DNA from: Lachnoclostridium sp. An118
Lineage (GTDB): Bacteria > Bacillota > Clostridia > Lachnospirales > Lachnospiraceae
Direction of reading: 5' to 3'
DNA length: 64,000 nt
NCBI RefSeq assembly: GCF_002160985.1
Contig: NZ_NFLQ01000012.1
Coordinates: 1-64,000 of the forward strand
Positions 1-8,338 of this stretch are shown here, piece after piece. The position numbers and the translations under genes are program-made. Each line of letters opens with the position of its first letter. The stretch's first letter is position 1. The notes beneath the pieces are model-generated. The model was given only the letters and a program-made list of their open reading frames with translations. It was not told the DNA's origin and did no database searches.

Positions 1-113
1 CGCTTTCGCTCGATCTGATTTCCGTTCTGAATATTTCTCTTAGAAATTTTCAGGGTCGTTGTCTATTGTTCAGTTATCAAGGTTCTTTTTGTTTTTTGCT
101 GTCTCTCGCGAGT
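1..113 (-). other. rRNA operon leader, partial
   Basis: Read on the minus strand this stretch contains CTTGATAACTGAACAATAG followed by an AT-rich leader, the kind of sequence found between the promoter and the 16S rRNA gene in Firmicutes. A strong promoter (124-152) lies directly upstream and no plausible protein start is present. The 16S gene itself would lie beyond the left edge. A leader of this type can also occur in the 16S-23S spacer, but the adjacent promoter argues for the operon start. The minus orientation is co-directional with replication from the origin near 22 kb. Confidence 0.55.
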
Positions 114-123
114 CAGCTTAAAT

Positions 124-152
124 ATAATACCATTTGTTTTTCTTTGTGTCAA
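124..152 (-). promoter_or_regulatory. Promoter of the rRNA operon leader
   Basis: On the minus strand a perfect -35 TTGACA (147-152) and a -10 TATTAT (124-129) are separated by 17 bases. It points into the rRNA leader and has the near-consensus form expected of a stable-RNA promoter. Confidence 0.75.
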
Positions 153-261
153 TGCTTTTTTTGAAGTTTTTTTATTTTTTCTCCAGCACTCAATTGGTAG
201 TATATTTATAATAGAAGAAACACAATATATTCCATTGTTTTCCTTCCTCAATAAGGCAAAC

Positions 262-291
262 AAAAAACCACTGAGCCTGTCAGCAGTTTTT
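262..291 (-). terminator. Terminator of tRNA-Ser
   Basis: On the minus strand a 12-bp stem (280-291 with 263-274, two G-U pairs) is followed by a T run, starting seven bases after the tRNA-Ser 3' end. It separates the tRNA transcript from the rRNA promoter downstream. Confidence 0.7.
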
Positions 292-297
292 GCCTAA

Positions 298-385
298 CGG
301 AGAAAGAGGGATTCGAACCCTCGCGCCGGTTGCCCGACCTACACCCTTAGCAGGGGCGCCTCTTCGGCCTCTTGAGTATTTCTCC
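298..385 (-). tRNA. tRNA-Ser (anticodon GCT)
   Basis: The 88-base minus-strand sequence folds as a class II tRNA: acceptor GGAGAAA (379-385) pairs with TTTCTCC (299-305), the anticodon loop reads CTGCTAA giving GCT for AGC/AGU codons, there is a long variable arm, and the T arm carries GGTTCGAATCC. The discriminator base is G and no CCA is encoded. It has its own promoter (396-424) and terminator (262-291). Confidence 0.93.
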
Positions 386-395
386 AGCAGAAGTT

Positions 396-424
396 ATTAT
401 ACTAAACCCCTGCTTGATTGTCAA
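396..424 (-). promoter_or_regulatory. Promoter of tRNA-Ser
   Basis: On the minus strand a perfect TTGACA (419-424), a 17-base spacer and a perfect TATAAT (396-401). The -35 box overlaps the stop codon of the MATE gene (421-423), so the tRNA promoter is packed into the end of the preceding operon. The expected start of transcription is only a few bases before the mature tRNA. Confidence 0.85.
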
Positions 425-1782
425 CGCATTTTTTTCTCATTCTCCAAAAACGTCTTCCGCAAGTAATATACAATGAATGCCACGGCTGTCAAAATCCATG
501 TCACCGGGTAACTGAAAATGATCGCGTCGATAGTAGGTGATATCTCCATAGCGCCCACAAGCCACACAATCCGGAGCACGCAGATCCCAACCAGTGTGAT
601 GATCATGGGCACAAGTACATCTCCCACACCTCTCATAGCTCCTGCCAGCACTTCTATAAATACGTACACAATATACCAGGGTGTAATGAGCAGGACCATC
701 TGGCTCCCTATTTCAATGACATTCTGATCCGACGTGAACATGCGGAAAAGAGGTGTCCTCAGCGCGACCAGCACGATCACGATGACAGCTGACACGGCAA
801 AGTCCATAAGAAGGCATATTTTTGTACTCTTTTTTACCCTTTCTCTTTTTCCTGCACCGTGGTTCTGTCCTACAAATGAAGTGATGGCAATTCCAAAGGA
901 AGTGCTGACCATCCAGAATACGGCGTCCATCTTTCCAAAAGCTGACCAGGCTGCCGCCGTATCCGTTCCAAATGTATTGAGGGCCGCCTGGATGGCTATA
1001 TTTGTAATGGCAAACAGGACAGACTCAACCGCAGTAGGTATCCCGAGCTTAAGCTGCGAAACAAGGATCGATCCTGTAAAGCGCATTCTTTTCCATGTGA
1101 TCCGCAGCGATCCTCTGTCTCTTGCCAGCCTGATCGTGATCAGAACGGCACTGAGCGCCTGGGAAATGAAGGTGGCAATGGCAGCTCCGGCTACTCCCAT
1201 ATCAAGGGCAGCCACCAGTAATATGTCCAGCACGATATTGGTAAGGCAGCATACGATCAGATAATAGAGCGGCGTGTGCGAATTTCCCGCTGCCCGCAGT
1301 ATGCTGGCTCCCATATTATATATGAAAGTAAAAGTGAGAGCCCCAAAATAGATGCGAAGATAGAGGACTGCATCCCCCATAGTCGCTTCGGGCGTATTCA
1401 TCCAGGTGAGCATATGCGGCGTCAGTAAAATGCCAAGCACGGTCAGCACAATTCCCCCTGCCACAGCCAGAGCATAGGCATTATGTACTGCCTTGCTGGC
1501 AGATCTTCTGTCTCTCGCCCCAAAGAAGTGGGCAATAATGACAGAGGCTCCTGAAGACAGCCCTGTAAAAAATCCCACAATGAGACTGGCAATCTGTGCT
1601 GAGGAACCTCCCACTGCTGCCAGCGCTGCTTTTCCCACAAACTGTCCTACTACCACTGTATCTACTGTATTGTAAAGCTGCTGAAAAAAGCTCCCCAGCA
1701 TGATCGGAAAGAAAAAGATAAGGAGCTGTTTCCATATAACTCCCTCTGTGATCTGCCGGGAAGCATCCATTTTTACAGACAT
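421..1782 (-). CDS. MATE family efflux transporter
   Basis: The 453-residue, strongly hydrophobic protein has the usual length for a MATE (multi antimicrobial extrusion) transporter and about 12 predicted membrane helices in two homologous halves. The N-terminal segment with PIMLGSFFQQLYNTVDTVVVG and the following AALAAVGG are typical of the family, which exports cationic drugs or metabolites by Na+ or H+ antiport. It is probably the last gene of the fumarase-plsC-MFS run, 42 bases after the MFS gene. The start is preceded by a G-rich stretch; an internal Met four residues later is an alternative. The substrate cannot be told from sequence. Confidence 0.85.
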   Translation of the reverse strand: MSVKMDASRQITEGVIWKQLLIFFFPIMLGSFFQQLYNTVDTVVVGQFVGKAALAAVGGSSAQIASLIVGFFTGLSSGASVIIAHFFGARDRRSASKAVHNAYALAVAGGIVLTVLGILLTPHMLTWMNTPEATMGDAVLYLRIYFGALTFTFIYNMGASILRAAGNSHTPLYYLIVCCLTNIVLDILLVAALDMGVAGAAIATFISQALSAVLITIRLARDRGSLRITWKRMRFTGSILVSQLKLGIPTAVESVLFAITNIAIQAALNTFGTDTAAAWSAFGKMDAVFWMVSTSFGIAITSFVGQNHGAGKRERVKKSTKICLLMDFAVSAVIVIVLVALRTPLFRMFTSDQNVIEIGSQMVLLITPWYIVYVFIEVLAGAMRGVGDVLVPMIITLVGICVLRIVWLVGAMEISPTIDAIIFSYPVTWILTAVAFIVYYLRKTFLENEKKMR

Positions 1783-1824
1783 AAAAATCCCCCATATGTT
1801 TGTGTATGCTATTCAGAAATATGC

Positions 1825-3000
1825 TTATTTCTCCTGAACGTCCAGAGCCTGGGCATCTGTAACGGGAGCCTTGATACAGATTACTGCGCCAATGATCACC
1901 AGTGCTGCTGCGGAGAAGATGAATCTTTTTTCTATTCCCTCTCCCAACACTCCAGCCGCTGCATTGACAATGTATGCAGAGATGAAATTTCCGATATTGT
2001 AGGCCGCAGATACAATGGCAATTGCCAGGGATGCCTGTTCGGCAGGAACCATGTTGGCTGTAAATGTGACCGCTCCCGGATTACGGACAGCGAAGCCAAG
2101 ACCAACCACTGCCGCTCCCCCGCAGATGACGGGCAGACTTGTAGAGAAGCCTGCCATCGCTGTTCCGGCAGCCATCAGCAGTATGGATAAGCCTATAGTA
2201 AATCTCTTAAATATCTTCACAATACCGCCAAAAAGAAGACCTCCTGCAATCCCCGCCACCTGCATAACAGAAGCGACCGTACCTGCTGTACCTGCATCTC
2301 CGATTCCGTTTCTGTCAATGTACATAGCAATATTTGTGTTAAAGGCGGCCACAAAAATTCCTGTAATCAGGCAAAGAAGAGCAAAATACATCAAGCCGCC
2401 CGAGATGCCGCACTCTTTCTTTTTGGACTTTGGCACAGTTTCTCCTGCTGGCACTGTCAGAAGAACAACCACCACGATGGGAATACAGATCAAAAAAACA
2501 AGATACCCTCTCCACCAGTCTGTCATGACCGCAAAAAATCCACTCCCTTTGGCAATGAGTGTTCCTCCGATACTGATAAAAATGGACTGGAAGCCCATGA
2601 CGCGGGATTTCTCAATACCAGTAAAATAATCAGATATCAGGGAAGAACTCACCACTACCACCAGGGAAAGACCGGCTCCAATCACTATGCTCGCCCCATA
2701 TATCATCCAGAGCCGCGAATGAAAAGCTTGGGGCAGAAGGCCGCCTGCCAGCATGAGTACCGTACCCGCAACAGCAATCCCCCTCTTTGTGAACCTGGAC
2801 TCCAGAAACGGTTCTATAAGCATCACAGGTAAGGTCACCAGATTGATAAGCGTCAATACAATCTGAACAGCCGCATCCCCGGCGTTTGGAAAGGACTTGC
2901 CTATCTCTGCCAGGATCGGCGACAGGGAACTATTGCAGGATGTCGTCATTGACAGGCACAAAAGTCCTGCCGCTATAACTTTTTTGCTTTTCCCTGACAT
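1825..3000 (-). CDS. MFS transporter
   Basis: A 391-residue protein with about 12 hydrophobic segments in two six-helix halves and a short basic loop between helices 2 and 3 (ESRFTKRG), as in major facilitator superfamily proteins. A good ribosome site (AAAGGAGAA) sits about 10 bases before the ATG. It follows plsC by 46 bases and precedes the MATE gene by 42, so the two exporters are likely co-transcribed. The N-terminus (SCNSSLSPILAEIGKSFP) resembles small-molecule efflux members of the family. Substrate unknown. Confidence 0.8.
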   Translation of the reverse strand: MSGKSKKVIAAGLLCLSMTTSCNSSLSPILAEIGKSFPNAGDAAVQIVLTLINLVTLPVMLIEPFLESRFTKRGIAVAGTVLMLAGGLLPQAFHSRLWMIYGASIVIGAGLSLVVVVSSSLISDYFTGIEKSRVMGFQSIFISIGGTLIAKGSGFFAVMTDWWRGYLVFLICIPIVVVVLLTVPAGETVPKSKKKECGISGGLMYFALLCLITGIFVAAFNTNIAMYIDRNGIGDAGTAGTVASVMQVAGIAGGLLFGGIVKIFKRFTIGLSILLMAAGTAMAGFSTSLPVICGGAAVVGLGFAVRNPGAVTFTANMVPAEQASLAIAIVSAAYNIGNFISAYIVNAAAGVLGEGIEKRFIFSAAALVIIGAVICIKAPVTDAQALDVQEK

Positions 3001-3046
3001 CTTCTCTCATTCTCCTTTATCCTGTACTCTCCTACAGATGCATTTT

Positions 3047-3760
3047 TTATTTCGCATACTGCCCGATGACCGCCTCGATCCGCCTCTTCACCTCAGCCGC
3101 GATCTCTGTAGTCTTCATATCCTTGTACTCATCGTAATACAAGGGCTCCAGGAAATGCACCTGGACCGTGACCGGGCTGATGGTGTTGGTGTCAAAGGGC
3201 TTGAAGGAATCGATAAGGGCTACCGGAACAATGGGACATTTCGCCTTTGTGGCGGATTTAAAGCTTCCTCCCTTAAACTCCCCGGGATGATTGCCGTTTT
3301 TCGAACGTGTTCCCTCTGCAAAGATCAGGTAGTTGCGGCCCTTTTTCACTTCCTCCGTCACGTGGATGATGACCTGCATGGCCTGGCGCACATCCTCTCT
3401 GTCCAGCATGTATGCCTTCATGCAGGCAAACACCTGCTTCAGGAACTGAATGTTTGCAATCTCTTTTTTGGCTACCACGGCAAAGGGTCTCGGGCAGGCT
3501 TCAATGATGGCCAGCACATCATAAAGACCCTGATGGTTTGGAAAAAACATAAATCCATTCTCTTTCGGAAGATTTTCCACACCGGAGGAGGCAATCTTCA
3601 CATTTCCTCCCCGGTTTGCCCTGAGAGTAATGTATTTCAAAAGAGCGTACTGCTCCTCATCCGTATATTTTTCCGTGTGGGCCGCATGATAGCAGAGCTT
3701 GCACCACGCATACGGAACGAGGAGAATGTTCCGGAAGATCATAAGTAATATCCTTTTCAT
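3047..3760 (-). CDS. plsC: 1-acyl-glycerol-3-phosphate acyltransferase
   Basis: The 237-residue protein carries the acyltransferase motifs NHQGLYD (the NHxxxxD catalytic box) and FAEGTRS (phosphate binding), in the correct order and spacing for PlsC, which acylates lysophosphatidate to phosphatidate at the inner face of the membrane. The N-terminus is hydrophobic and could serve as a membrane anchor. It lies 21 bases after the fumarase beta gene and 46 bases before the MFS gene, inside the same minus-strand run. Closely related LPLAT enzymes with other acceptors cannot be excluded. Confidence 0.85.
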   Translation of the reverse strand: MKRILLMIFRNILLVPYAWCKLCYHAAHTEKYTDEEQYALLKYITLRANRGGNVKIASSGVENLPKENGFMFFPNHQGLYDVLAIIEACPRPFAVVAKKEIANIQFLKQVFACMKAYMLDREDVRQAMQVIIHVTEEVKKGRNYLIFAEGTRSKNGNHPGEFKGGSFKSATKAKCPIVPVALIDSFKPFDTNTISPVTVQVHFLEPLYYDEYKDMKTTEIAAEVKRRIEAVIGQYAK

Positions 3761-3781
3761 TATTGTAAGCTCCTTCTGTGT

Positions 3782-4330
3782 TTATTTTCTGTATTCTCTG
3801 ATGGCTGTCTCGTAGAGATTATTTCCCCGGCTGTCTATGACAACAATGACCGGGAAATCCTCCACCTCCAGGCGGCGTATAGCCTCTGTCCCCAGGTCAT
3901 CGTAGGCGATCACCTCGGATTTTTTGATACATTTAGACAAAAGAGCTCCTGCTCCTCCCACTGCGGCAAAATAAACGCAGCCGTTGCGCACGATAGCGTC
4001 CATCACCTCCTGAGTTCTTTTGCCCTTGCCGATCATGGCTCCCAGTCCCAGGTCAAGAAGCCGGGGCGTATATCTGTCCATTCGGCTGGCTGTTGTGGGG
4101 CCCGCTGATCCGATAGGACGGCCTTCCCTTGCCGGGGAGGGGCCCATGTAGTAGATGATCTGATTTTTTATATCAAGGGGAAGATCCTCCCCCCTGTCCA
4201 GCGCCTCGTCCATTCTCTTGTGAGCTGCGTCCCGGGCTGTGTATATCGTGCCCGTGAGATACACGTAATCTCCGGACTTAAGGCCTGCTGCCTCTTTCTT
4301 TGTCATTGGCACTTTCATGTGTTTTTCCAT
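3782..4330 (-). CDS. Fumarate hydratase class I, beta subunit
   Basis: The protein matches the C-terminal (beta) half of class I iron-sulfur fumarases and tartrate dehydratases, with GPSPAREGRPIGSAGPTTASRMD, the GKG loop of the swivelling domain, and FPVIVVIDSRGN near the end. I chose the ATG at 4330 (182 aa) because TAGGAGGG lies nine bases upstream. An upstream ATG at 4363 has no ribosome site and would overlap the alpha gene. The alpha stop codon TAG falls inside this ribosome site, so the subunits are probably translationally coupled. Tartrate dehydratase (TtdB) is the main alternative. Confidence 0.85.
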   Translation of the reverse strand: MEKHMKVPMTKKEAAGLKSGDYVYLTGTIYTARDAAHKRMDEALDRGEDLPLDIKNQIIYYMGPSPAREGRPIGSAGPTTASRMDRYTPRLLDLGLGAMIGKGKRTQEVMDAIVRNGCVYFAAVGGAGALLSKCIKKSEVIAYDDLGTEAIRRLEVEDFPVIVVIDSRGNNLYETAIREYRK

Positions 4331-4343
4331 ATTTTCAGCCCTC

Positions 4344-5186
4344 CTATACTTCTCGCACAACATGCCGGTTCACATGACAGCATATGTTTACTGCCACCGG
4401 CAGTCCTGCAATGTGGGTGGGATAGGTGTTTACATTGACCGCAAAGGCTGTCGTACTGCCTCCCAGACCGCCCGGTCCTATGCCAAGGCCATTGATCTTC
4501 TCCAGCATTTCCTCCTCCAGCTCTCTCACCCACGGGATGGAGGAGCGGGACCCGGCTTCCCTTGTCAGGGCCTCCTTGGCCATGAGAGCGCATTTTTCAA
4601 AGGTACCTCCCACACCCACGCCCACCACCATGGGGGGACAGGCGTTGGGGCCTGCATCCTTTACTGCGGTCAGTATGGCATGTTTGACTCCCTCCAGACC
4701 GTCCGCAGGTTTCAGCATGAAGACCCGGCTCATGTTCTCGCTCCCAAAGCCTTTGGGCGCCACTTTGATCCTTACCTTGTCTCCGGCCACGATCCTTGTA
4801 TGGATAACAGCAGGCGTGTTATCCCTTGTATTCTCTCTCAGGATAGGGTCGCCCACCACAGATTTCCGAAGATACCCTTGTGTGTATCCCTGGCGTACCC
4901 CCTCATTTACAGCATCCTCCAGAGGTCCTCCCTCCAGATGCACGTCCTGCCCGATTTCCAGAAAGACGACCGCCATGCCCGTATCCTGGCAGATGGGTAT
5001 CATATCTCTGGCCGCAATATCCAGATTTTCCCTGAGCTGCCCTAAAATCTGCTTTCCGAGGGGAGCCTCCTCCGTCTCTGCTGCGCGCTCCATAACAGCC
5101 TCCATGTCTTTTGACAGATAATGGTTGGCTTCTATGCACATTTCTTTTATATTTTCTGTTATCTCACTTACCTGGACTGTCCGCAT
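4344..5186 (-). CDS. Fumarate hydratase class I, alpha subunit
   Basis: The 280-residue protein is the N-terminal (alpha) half of a two-subunit class I fumarase, which interconverts fumarate and malate. Cysteines likely to hold the [4Fe-4S] cluster are visible in ICQDTG (Cys66), GPNACPP and EKCALMAK. It has its own promoter (245 region, 5245-5273) and heads the run fumarase alpha-beta, plsC, MFS, MATE. In a fermenting anaerobe it would serve succinate or malate metabolism. L-tartrate dehydratase has the same architecture and cannot be ruled out by sequence alone. Confidence 0.85.
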   Translation of the reverse strand: MRTVQVSEITENIKEMCIEANHYLSKDMEAVMERAAETEEAPLGKQILGQLRENLDIAARDMIPICQDTGMAVVFLEIGQDVHLEGGPLEDAVNEGVRQGYTQGYLRKSVVGDPILRENTRDNTPAVIHTRIVAGDKVRIKVAPKGFGSENMSRVFMLKPADGLEGVKHAILTAVKDAGPNACPPMVVGVGVGGTFEKCALMAKEALTREAGSRSSIPWVRELEEEMLEKINGLGIGPGGLGGSTTAFAVNVNTYPTHIAGLPVAVNICCHVNRHVVREV

Positions 5187-5244
5187 TGATTTCCTCCCGT
5201 GAAAATAGTGTAATGGGCGGCTTTATCCCGCATATTCCCTAATT

Positions 5245-5273
5245 AGTATACTGTCTTTATCCACATATTTCAA
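5245..5273 (-). promoter_or_regulatory. Promoter of the fumarase operon
   Basis: On the minus strand TTGAAA (5268-5273), a 17-base spacer and TATACT (5245-5250). It lies about 60 bases before the fumarase alpha ATG, back to back with the plus-strand promoter at 5282-5310. Confidence 0.6.
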
Positions 5274-5281
5274 TTCCGGTA

Positions 5282-5310
5282 TTGACATTTTCCCACTCAC
5301 ATGCTTTAAT
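5282..5310 (+). promoter_or_regulatory. Promoter of the GntR-ABC operon
   Basis: A perfect TTGACA (5282-5287), a 17-base spacer and TTTAAT (5305-5310). Transcription would start near 5317, at the left edge of the inverted repeats 5318-5340. Confidence 0.7.
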
Positions 5311-5317
5311 ACATATA

Positions 5318-5340
5318 TAGTTAATTACTCAACTAATTAA
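5318..5340 (+). promoter_or_regulatory. Likely operator for the YtrA-type regulator
   Basis: Two overlapping inverted repeats sit at the expected transcription start: TAGTT/AACTA (5318-5322 and 5331-5335) and TTAATT/AATTAA (5321-5326 and 5335-5340). YtrA-type GntR repressors commonly bind such dyads and repress their own ABC operon. The assignment is an inference from position and symmetry. Confidence 0.5.
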
Positions 5341-5371
5341 CCACAACACCATTCAAGGAGGTGTCTATGGA

Positions 5372-5740
5372 GTGAATATCAATCCAGGCCAGGATAAACC
5401 TATTTTTATCCAGATCGCAGAGGGAATCGAGGACGGTATCCTCACCGGGGCTTTTCCGGAAGAGTCCCAGATTCCATCTATCACTGAATTTTCCGTAAAC
5501 TATAAGATCAATCCGGCTACTGCCCTCAAGGGGATCAATCTTCTTGTGGACGAGAACATTATTTATAAGAAAAGGGGCGTTGGCATGTTTGTGGCAGAGG
5601 GAGCTGTACAGAAGCTTCGAAAGAAAAGACAGGATCAATTTTATACCAACTATATAAGCAGCCTCATAGACGAGGCCAGGAGACTGGGCATCTCAAGCGA
5701 AGATGTCATTGCCATGATCGAGAGGGGGTTTTCTAAATGA
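5372..5740 (+). CDS. GntR family regulator, YtrA type
   Basis: The 122-residue protein has an N-terminal winged-helix domain (IFIQIAEGIEDGILTGAF, then the recognition-helix region NPATALKGINLLVDENII and the wing KKRGVGMFV) and a short C-terminal helical tail, the layout of the small YtrA subfamily. The start is a GTG at 5372: AAGGAGG lies 10 bases upstream, while the nearby ATG at 5367 hits a stop at once. Its stop overlaps the next ATG (ATGA), so it is coupled to the ABC ATPase. YtrA-type proteins usually repress their adjoining ABC transporter in response to cell-wall or membrane stress. Confidence 0.88.
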   Translation: MNINPGQDKPIFIQIAEGIEDGILTGAFPEESQIPSITEFSVNYKINPATALKGINLLVDENIIYKKRGVGMFVAEGAVQKLRKKRQDQFYTNYISSLIDEARRLGISSEDVIAMIERGFSK

Positions 5741-6597
5741 GAGGTATTGAAGTAAAAAACATATCAAAATCATTTAAAGATACACAGGCGCTTCGAAATG
5801 TGACACTCACTTTTGAGGCGGGAAAGATCTACGGGCTTCTGGGAAGAAATGGAGCCGGTAAATCAACTCTGCTGAATATCATCAGCAACCGCAAATATCC
5901 AAATGAGGGATATGTGTCCGTGGACGGCATGCCCTCTGCAGAGAACGACGAAGCACTGAGGAAAATGTTTCTCATCAATGAGATGAACCTGTACCCGGAG
6001 AGCATGAAAGTAAAAGATGCCTTCAAAGTGACAAAAACATTTTATTCCTCCTTCGACGAGGCGTATGCTCTGAAACTTTCGGAAATGTTTGAACTAAATA
6101 TAAAAAAGAAGATCAAGAGCCTGTCCACCGGCTATCAGTCTATCTTCAGAAATATACTGGCTCTTTCTGTAAATGTACCCTACGTCTTTTTTGACGAGCC
6201 GGTCCTGGGGCTGGACGCCTACCACAGAGATCTCTTTTACAAACTGCTGATCGAGAAATACAGTGAAGATCCCTTTACAGCAGTGATCTCCACCCACTTG
6301 ATCGAGGAAGTGGCAAACGTCATAGAAGAAGTAATTATTATAAAAAAAGGTGAAATTTTGAAAAACCAGTCCAGAGACAGCATCCTGGAAAACAGCTGCA
6401 CTATATCCGGAACTGTCTCCCAGGTAGACTCTTATGTAGCGTCTCTCCCCGCCAGGGCAGAGGTCATTGGCTCGGATGTCATCGGAGGACTGAAGTCCGT
6501 CTACATCTGCGGCGACGACGGCGCGCGGCTGCCTGAGGGGCTGGAGAGGTCGACCATGGACCTGCAGAAGCTGTTTATCCAGCTCACCTCTATGTAA
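5737..6597 (+). CDS. ABC transporter ATP-binding protein
   Basis: The 286-residue protein has Walker A GRNGAGKST (about residues 37-45), a signature region LSTGYQS, Walker B YVFFDEP and a switch His in STHLIEEV, followed by a roughly 70-residue C-terminal extension. It overlaps the GntR gene by four bases (ATGA) and precedes one membrane-protein gene, matching the YtrAB-like arrangement. The signature is slightly degenerate (LSTGY in place of LSGGQ), which is common in this group. Export or immunity against cell-envelope-active compounds is a guess. Confidence 0.9.
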   Translation: MRGIEVKNISKSFKDTQALRNVTLTFEAGKIYGLLGRNGAGKSTLLNIISNRKYPNEGYVSVDGMPSAENDEALRKMFLINEMNLYPESMKVKDAFKVTKTFYSSFDEAYALKLSEMFELNIKKKIKSLSTGYQSIFRNILALSVNVPYVFFDEPVLGLDAYHRDLFYKLLIEKYSEDPFTAVISTHLIEEVANVIEEVIIIKKGEILKNQSRDSILENSCTISGTVSQVDSYVASLPARAEVIGSDVIGGLKSVYICGDDGARLPEGLERSTMDLQKLFIQLTSM

Positions 6598-6624
6598 TTG
6601 GATCTGAAAGGAGTGCGAAAGAGT

Positions 6625-7353
6625 ATGAAAAAGATTTTGAAATATCAGTGTTTTGACCTTGTGAAGGCGCTTATCATCTACTATCTCGTCATCCTGCTCA
6701 TCATTTCTCTCGCCGTGATAGGGATGAATGTGGCAGGCGGCACGAAGAGGAGCGGCCTCGGATTCTCCTCCGAGTTCTTCTGCCTGATCGTGGGGCTGTG
6801 CATGTTCCGGGAGTACTTTTACCTGTTTATGCAGAACGGTGTCTCCAGAAAGAAGATTTTTGCAGGCGCCTGCATGTGCCTTGTGATCTTCAGCGCTGTC
6901 ATGTCCGCCATGGATGTGCTGGCTCTGTATATCCTGGAAGCGCTGCCCGCCGCCAATGTATCGTATATGACCATTTCCTCCACCCTCTACTCGGGCTATG
7001 TGAACAATGCCGGTCCTGTTTTGCGTCTGTTGGTAGAGCTGGTGATTTCCTTCCTTGTCATGTACGTCTTCTTTGTGGCAGGGTATCTCATATCCATCTG
7101 CTTCTACCGCTCTCCCAAGCCCGGGAAGATCGGCATCGCAGTGGGACTTCCGCTCCTGGTAGTCGGCGGCATACCTGTCCTCATGGTGGCTTTCCCGGAC
7201 ATTTTTGCCAGGCTGATATCCTTCTTTCTCTTTATCATGGGGTATTCCGACACCTCCAGCGGAAATCCATTCATCGGGATGGTGACACTGACTGTCTTCT
7301 CCCTGGTCATCACGGGTCTCAGCTACCGTGCCGTGAAAGGCACTCAGATCTGA
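6625..7353 (+). CDS. ABC transporter membrane protein
   Basis: A 242-residue protein with six hydrophobic segments and no catalytic motif, directly downstream of the ATPase gene and therefore its likely permease. The ATG at 6625 is preferred because AAAGGAG (6607-6613) lies 11 bases upstream; reading from the TTG at 6598 would place the ribosome site inside the coding sequence. Family-level similarity is weak by eye, and the assignment rests mainly on the operon. A strong terminator follows at 7377-7412. Confidence 0.75.
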   Translation: MKKILKYQCFDLVKALIIYYLVILLIISLAVIGMNVAGGTKRSGLGFSSEFFCLIVGLCMFREYFYLFMQNGVSRKKIFAGACMCLVIFSAVMSAMDVLALYILEALPAANVSYMTISSTLYSGYVNNAGPVLRLLVELVISFLVMYVFFVAGYLISICFYRSPKPGKIGIAVGLPLLVVGGIPVLMVAFPDIFARLISFFLFIMGYSDTSSGNPFIGMVTLTVFSLVITGLSYRAVKGTQI

Positions 7354-7376
7354 TCCCGCACAAAGTCATGTAGAAA

Positions 7377-7412
7377 CGTCCTCCGGCTTGTCTGTATCCG
7401 GAGGACGCTTTT
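7377..7412 (+). terminator. Terminator of the GntR-ABC operon
   Basis: A perfect 10-bp stem CGTCCTCCGG/CCGGAGGACG (7377-7386 and 7398-7407) with an 11-base loop is followed by CTTTT. It lies between convergent genes and might also slow the minus-strand esterase transcript, although the T run on that side is poor. Confidence 0.8.
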
Positions 7413-7420
7413 ATATGTCT

Positions 7421-8317
7421 TTACCTTCTTTCCAGGATTTCCTTGAAAAAACGGCATGTTTCGTCGTTGCATATGATAGCCTGTGGACATTTCATGTCCA
7501 CGTGGAAGACGTGCTTCAGATCGTGGGTCTCATTGTCGTAAAATCGGAACAGAAAGGGTACCTTCCGCTCCATGAGACATTCCGCCATGGAGAGGGCCTG
7601 GCTCTGTGTAAAATCACCGGAGGAGGTCATGAGGAACACAGGAGGATAGTTTCCCGTTATATGTGAAATGGAGCTGATCATATCCAGTTCTTCCTCCGTC
7701 CCCTTGCCCGGCAGATAGTCCTCCATCAGCGCCGGCGTGTCGCCTCCCATGTCTTTCTCTATTTTGTATACGCCGCAGTTCAGTGCTGCCGCGCGGACAG
7801 AGATGCTGTCCTGTATCTGCAGCCTATATTCTTTTTCCCATTTTTCTTTGAAGGATGCACTTGTGCAGGCAGCCAGGTAAAGCGAAAGGATGTTGCCTCC
7901 CGCCGAGTCCCCCACGGCAAATACCTTCTCCAGATCCATTCCATACGCCTTCCCATGCTCTGCCATCCAGTCAAAGACCAGGTTTGCATCCTCCAAAGGA
8001 GCCGGGAATTTGTGCTCCGGCGCCAGCCGATAGGAAAAATTCACCACCGCAAAACCTCTCCTTGCCAGGTCCATGCAGTAGAACCGGTATCTCTCCTTGT
8101 CCCCGTACACCCATCCTCCGCCGTGGACGCTGACAATGACAGGAAGCAGTCCTTCCTGCCCGGCCGGGCGGTACACATCCATCACCTGCATGGGATCTTC
8201 TGTCCCATAGCGGATGTCCCGGTATTTTTCCACATCTTCCGGCTCTTTAAGACCTGCATCCCGGATATCGTCTCCTGCTTTAAAGAGTTTTCTTATTTTG
8301 TCACTTGTCTCAGACAT
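7421..8317 (-). CDS. Alpha/beta hydrolase, HSL-type esterase
   Basis: The 298-residue protein has the hormone-sensitive-lipase family signature HGGGW (oxyanion hole), the nucleophile elbow GDSAGG, a later Asp in SGDFTQSQ and a His in NETHDLKH, a complete Ser-Asp-His set. HSL-type enzymes hydrolyse short acyl or aryl esters in the cytoplasm. It follows the lpdD-like gene by 21 bases and is probably the last gene of that operon. An esterase releasing a phenolic acid would fit a hydroxyaromatic decarboxylase operon, but that link is inference. Confidence 0.85.
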   Translation of the reverse strand: MSETSDKIRKLFKAGDDIRDAGLKEPEDVEKYRDIRYGTEDPMQVMDVYRPAGQEGLLPVIVSVHGGGWVYGDKERYRFYCMDLARRGFAVVNFSYRLAPEHKFPAPLEDANLVFDWMAEHGKAYGMDLEKVFAVGDSAGGNILSLYLAACTSASFKEKWEKEYRLQIQDSISVRAAALNCGVYKIEKDMGGDTPALMEDYLPGKGTEEELDMISSISHITGNYPPVFLMTSSGDFTQSQALSMAECLMERKVPFLFRFYDNETHDLKHVFHVDMKCPQAIICNDETCRFFKEILERR

Positions 8318-8338
8318 ATACTCACGACCTTTTCTTTT

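Noticed and set aside
63-263. Open frame of 66 codons on the minus strand at the left edge
   Set aside because: It spans the rRNA promoter and the tRNA-Ser terminator, has low-complexity Lys-rich content and no ribosome site.
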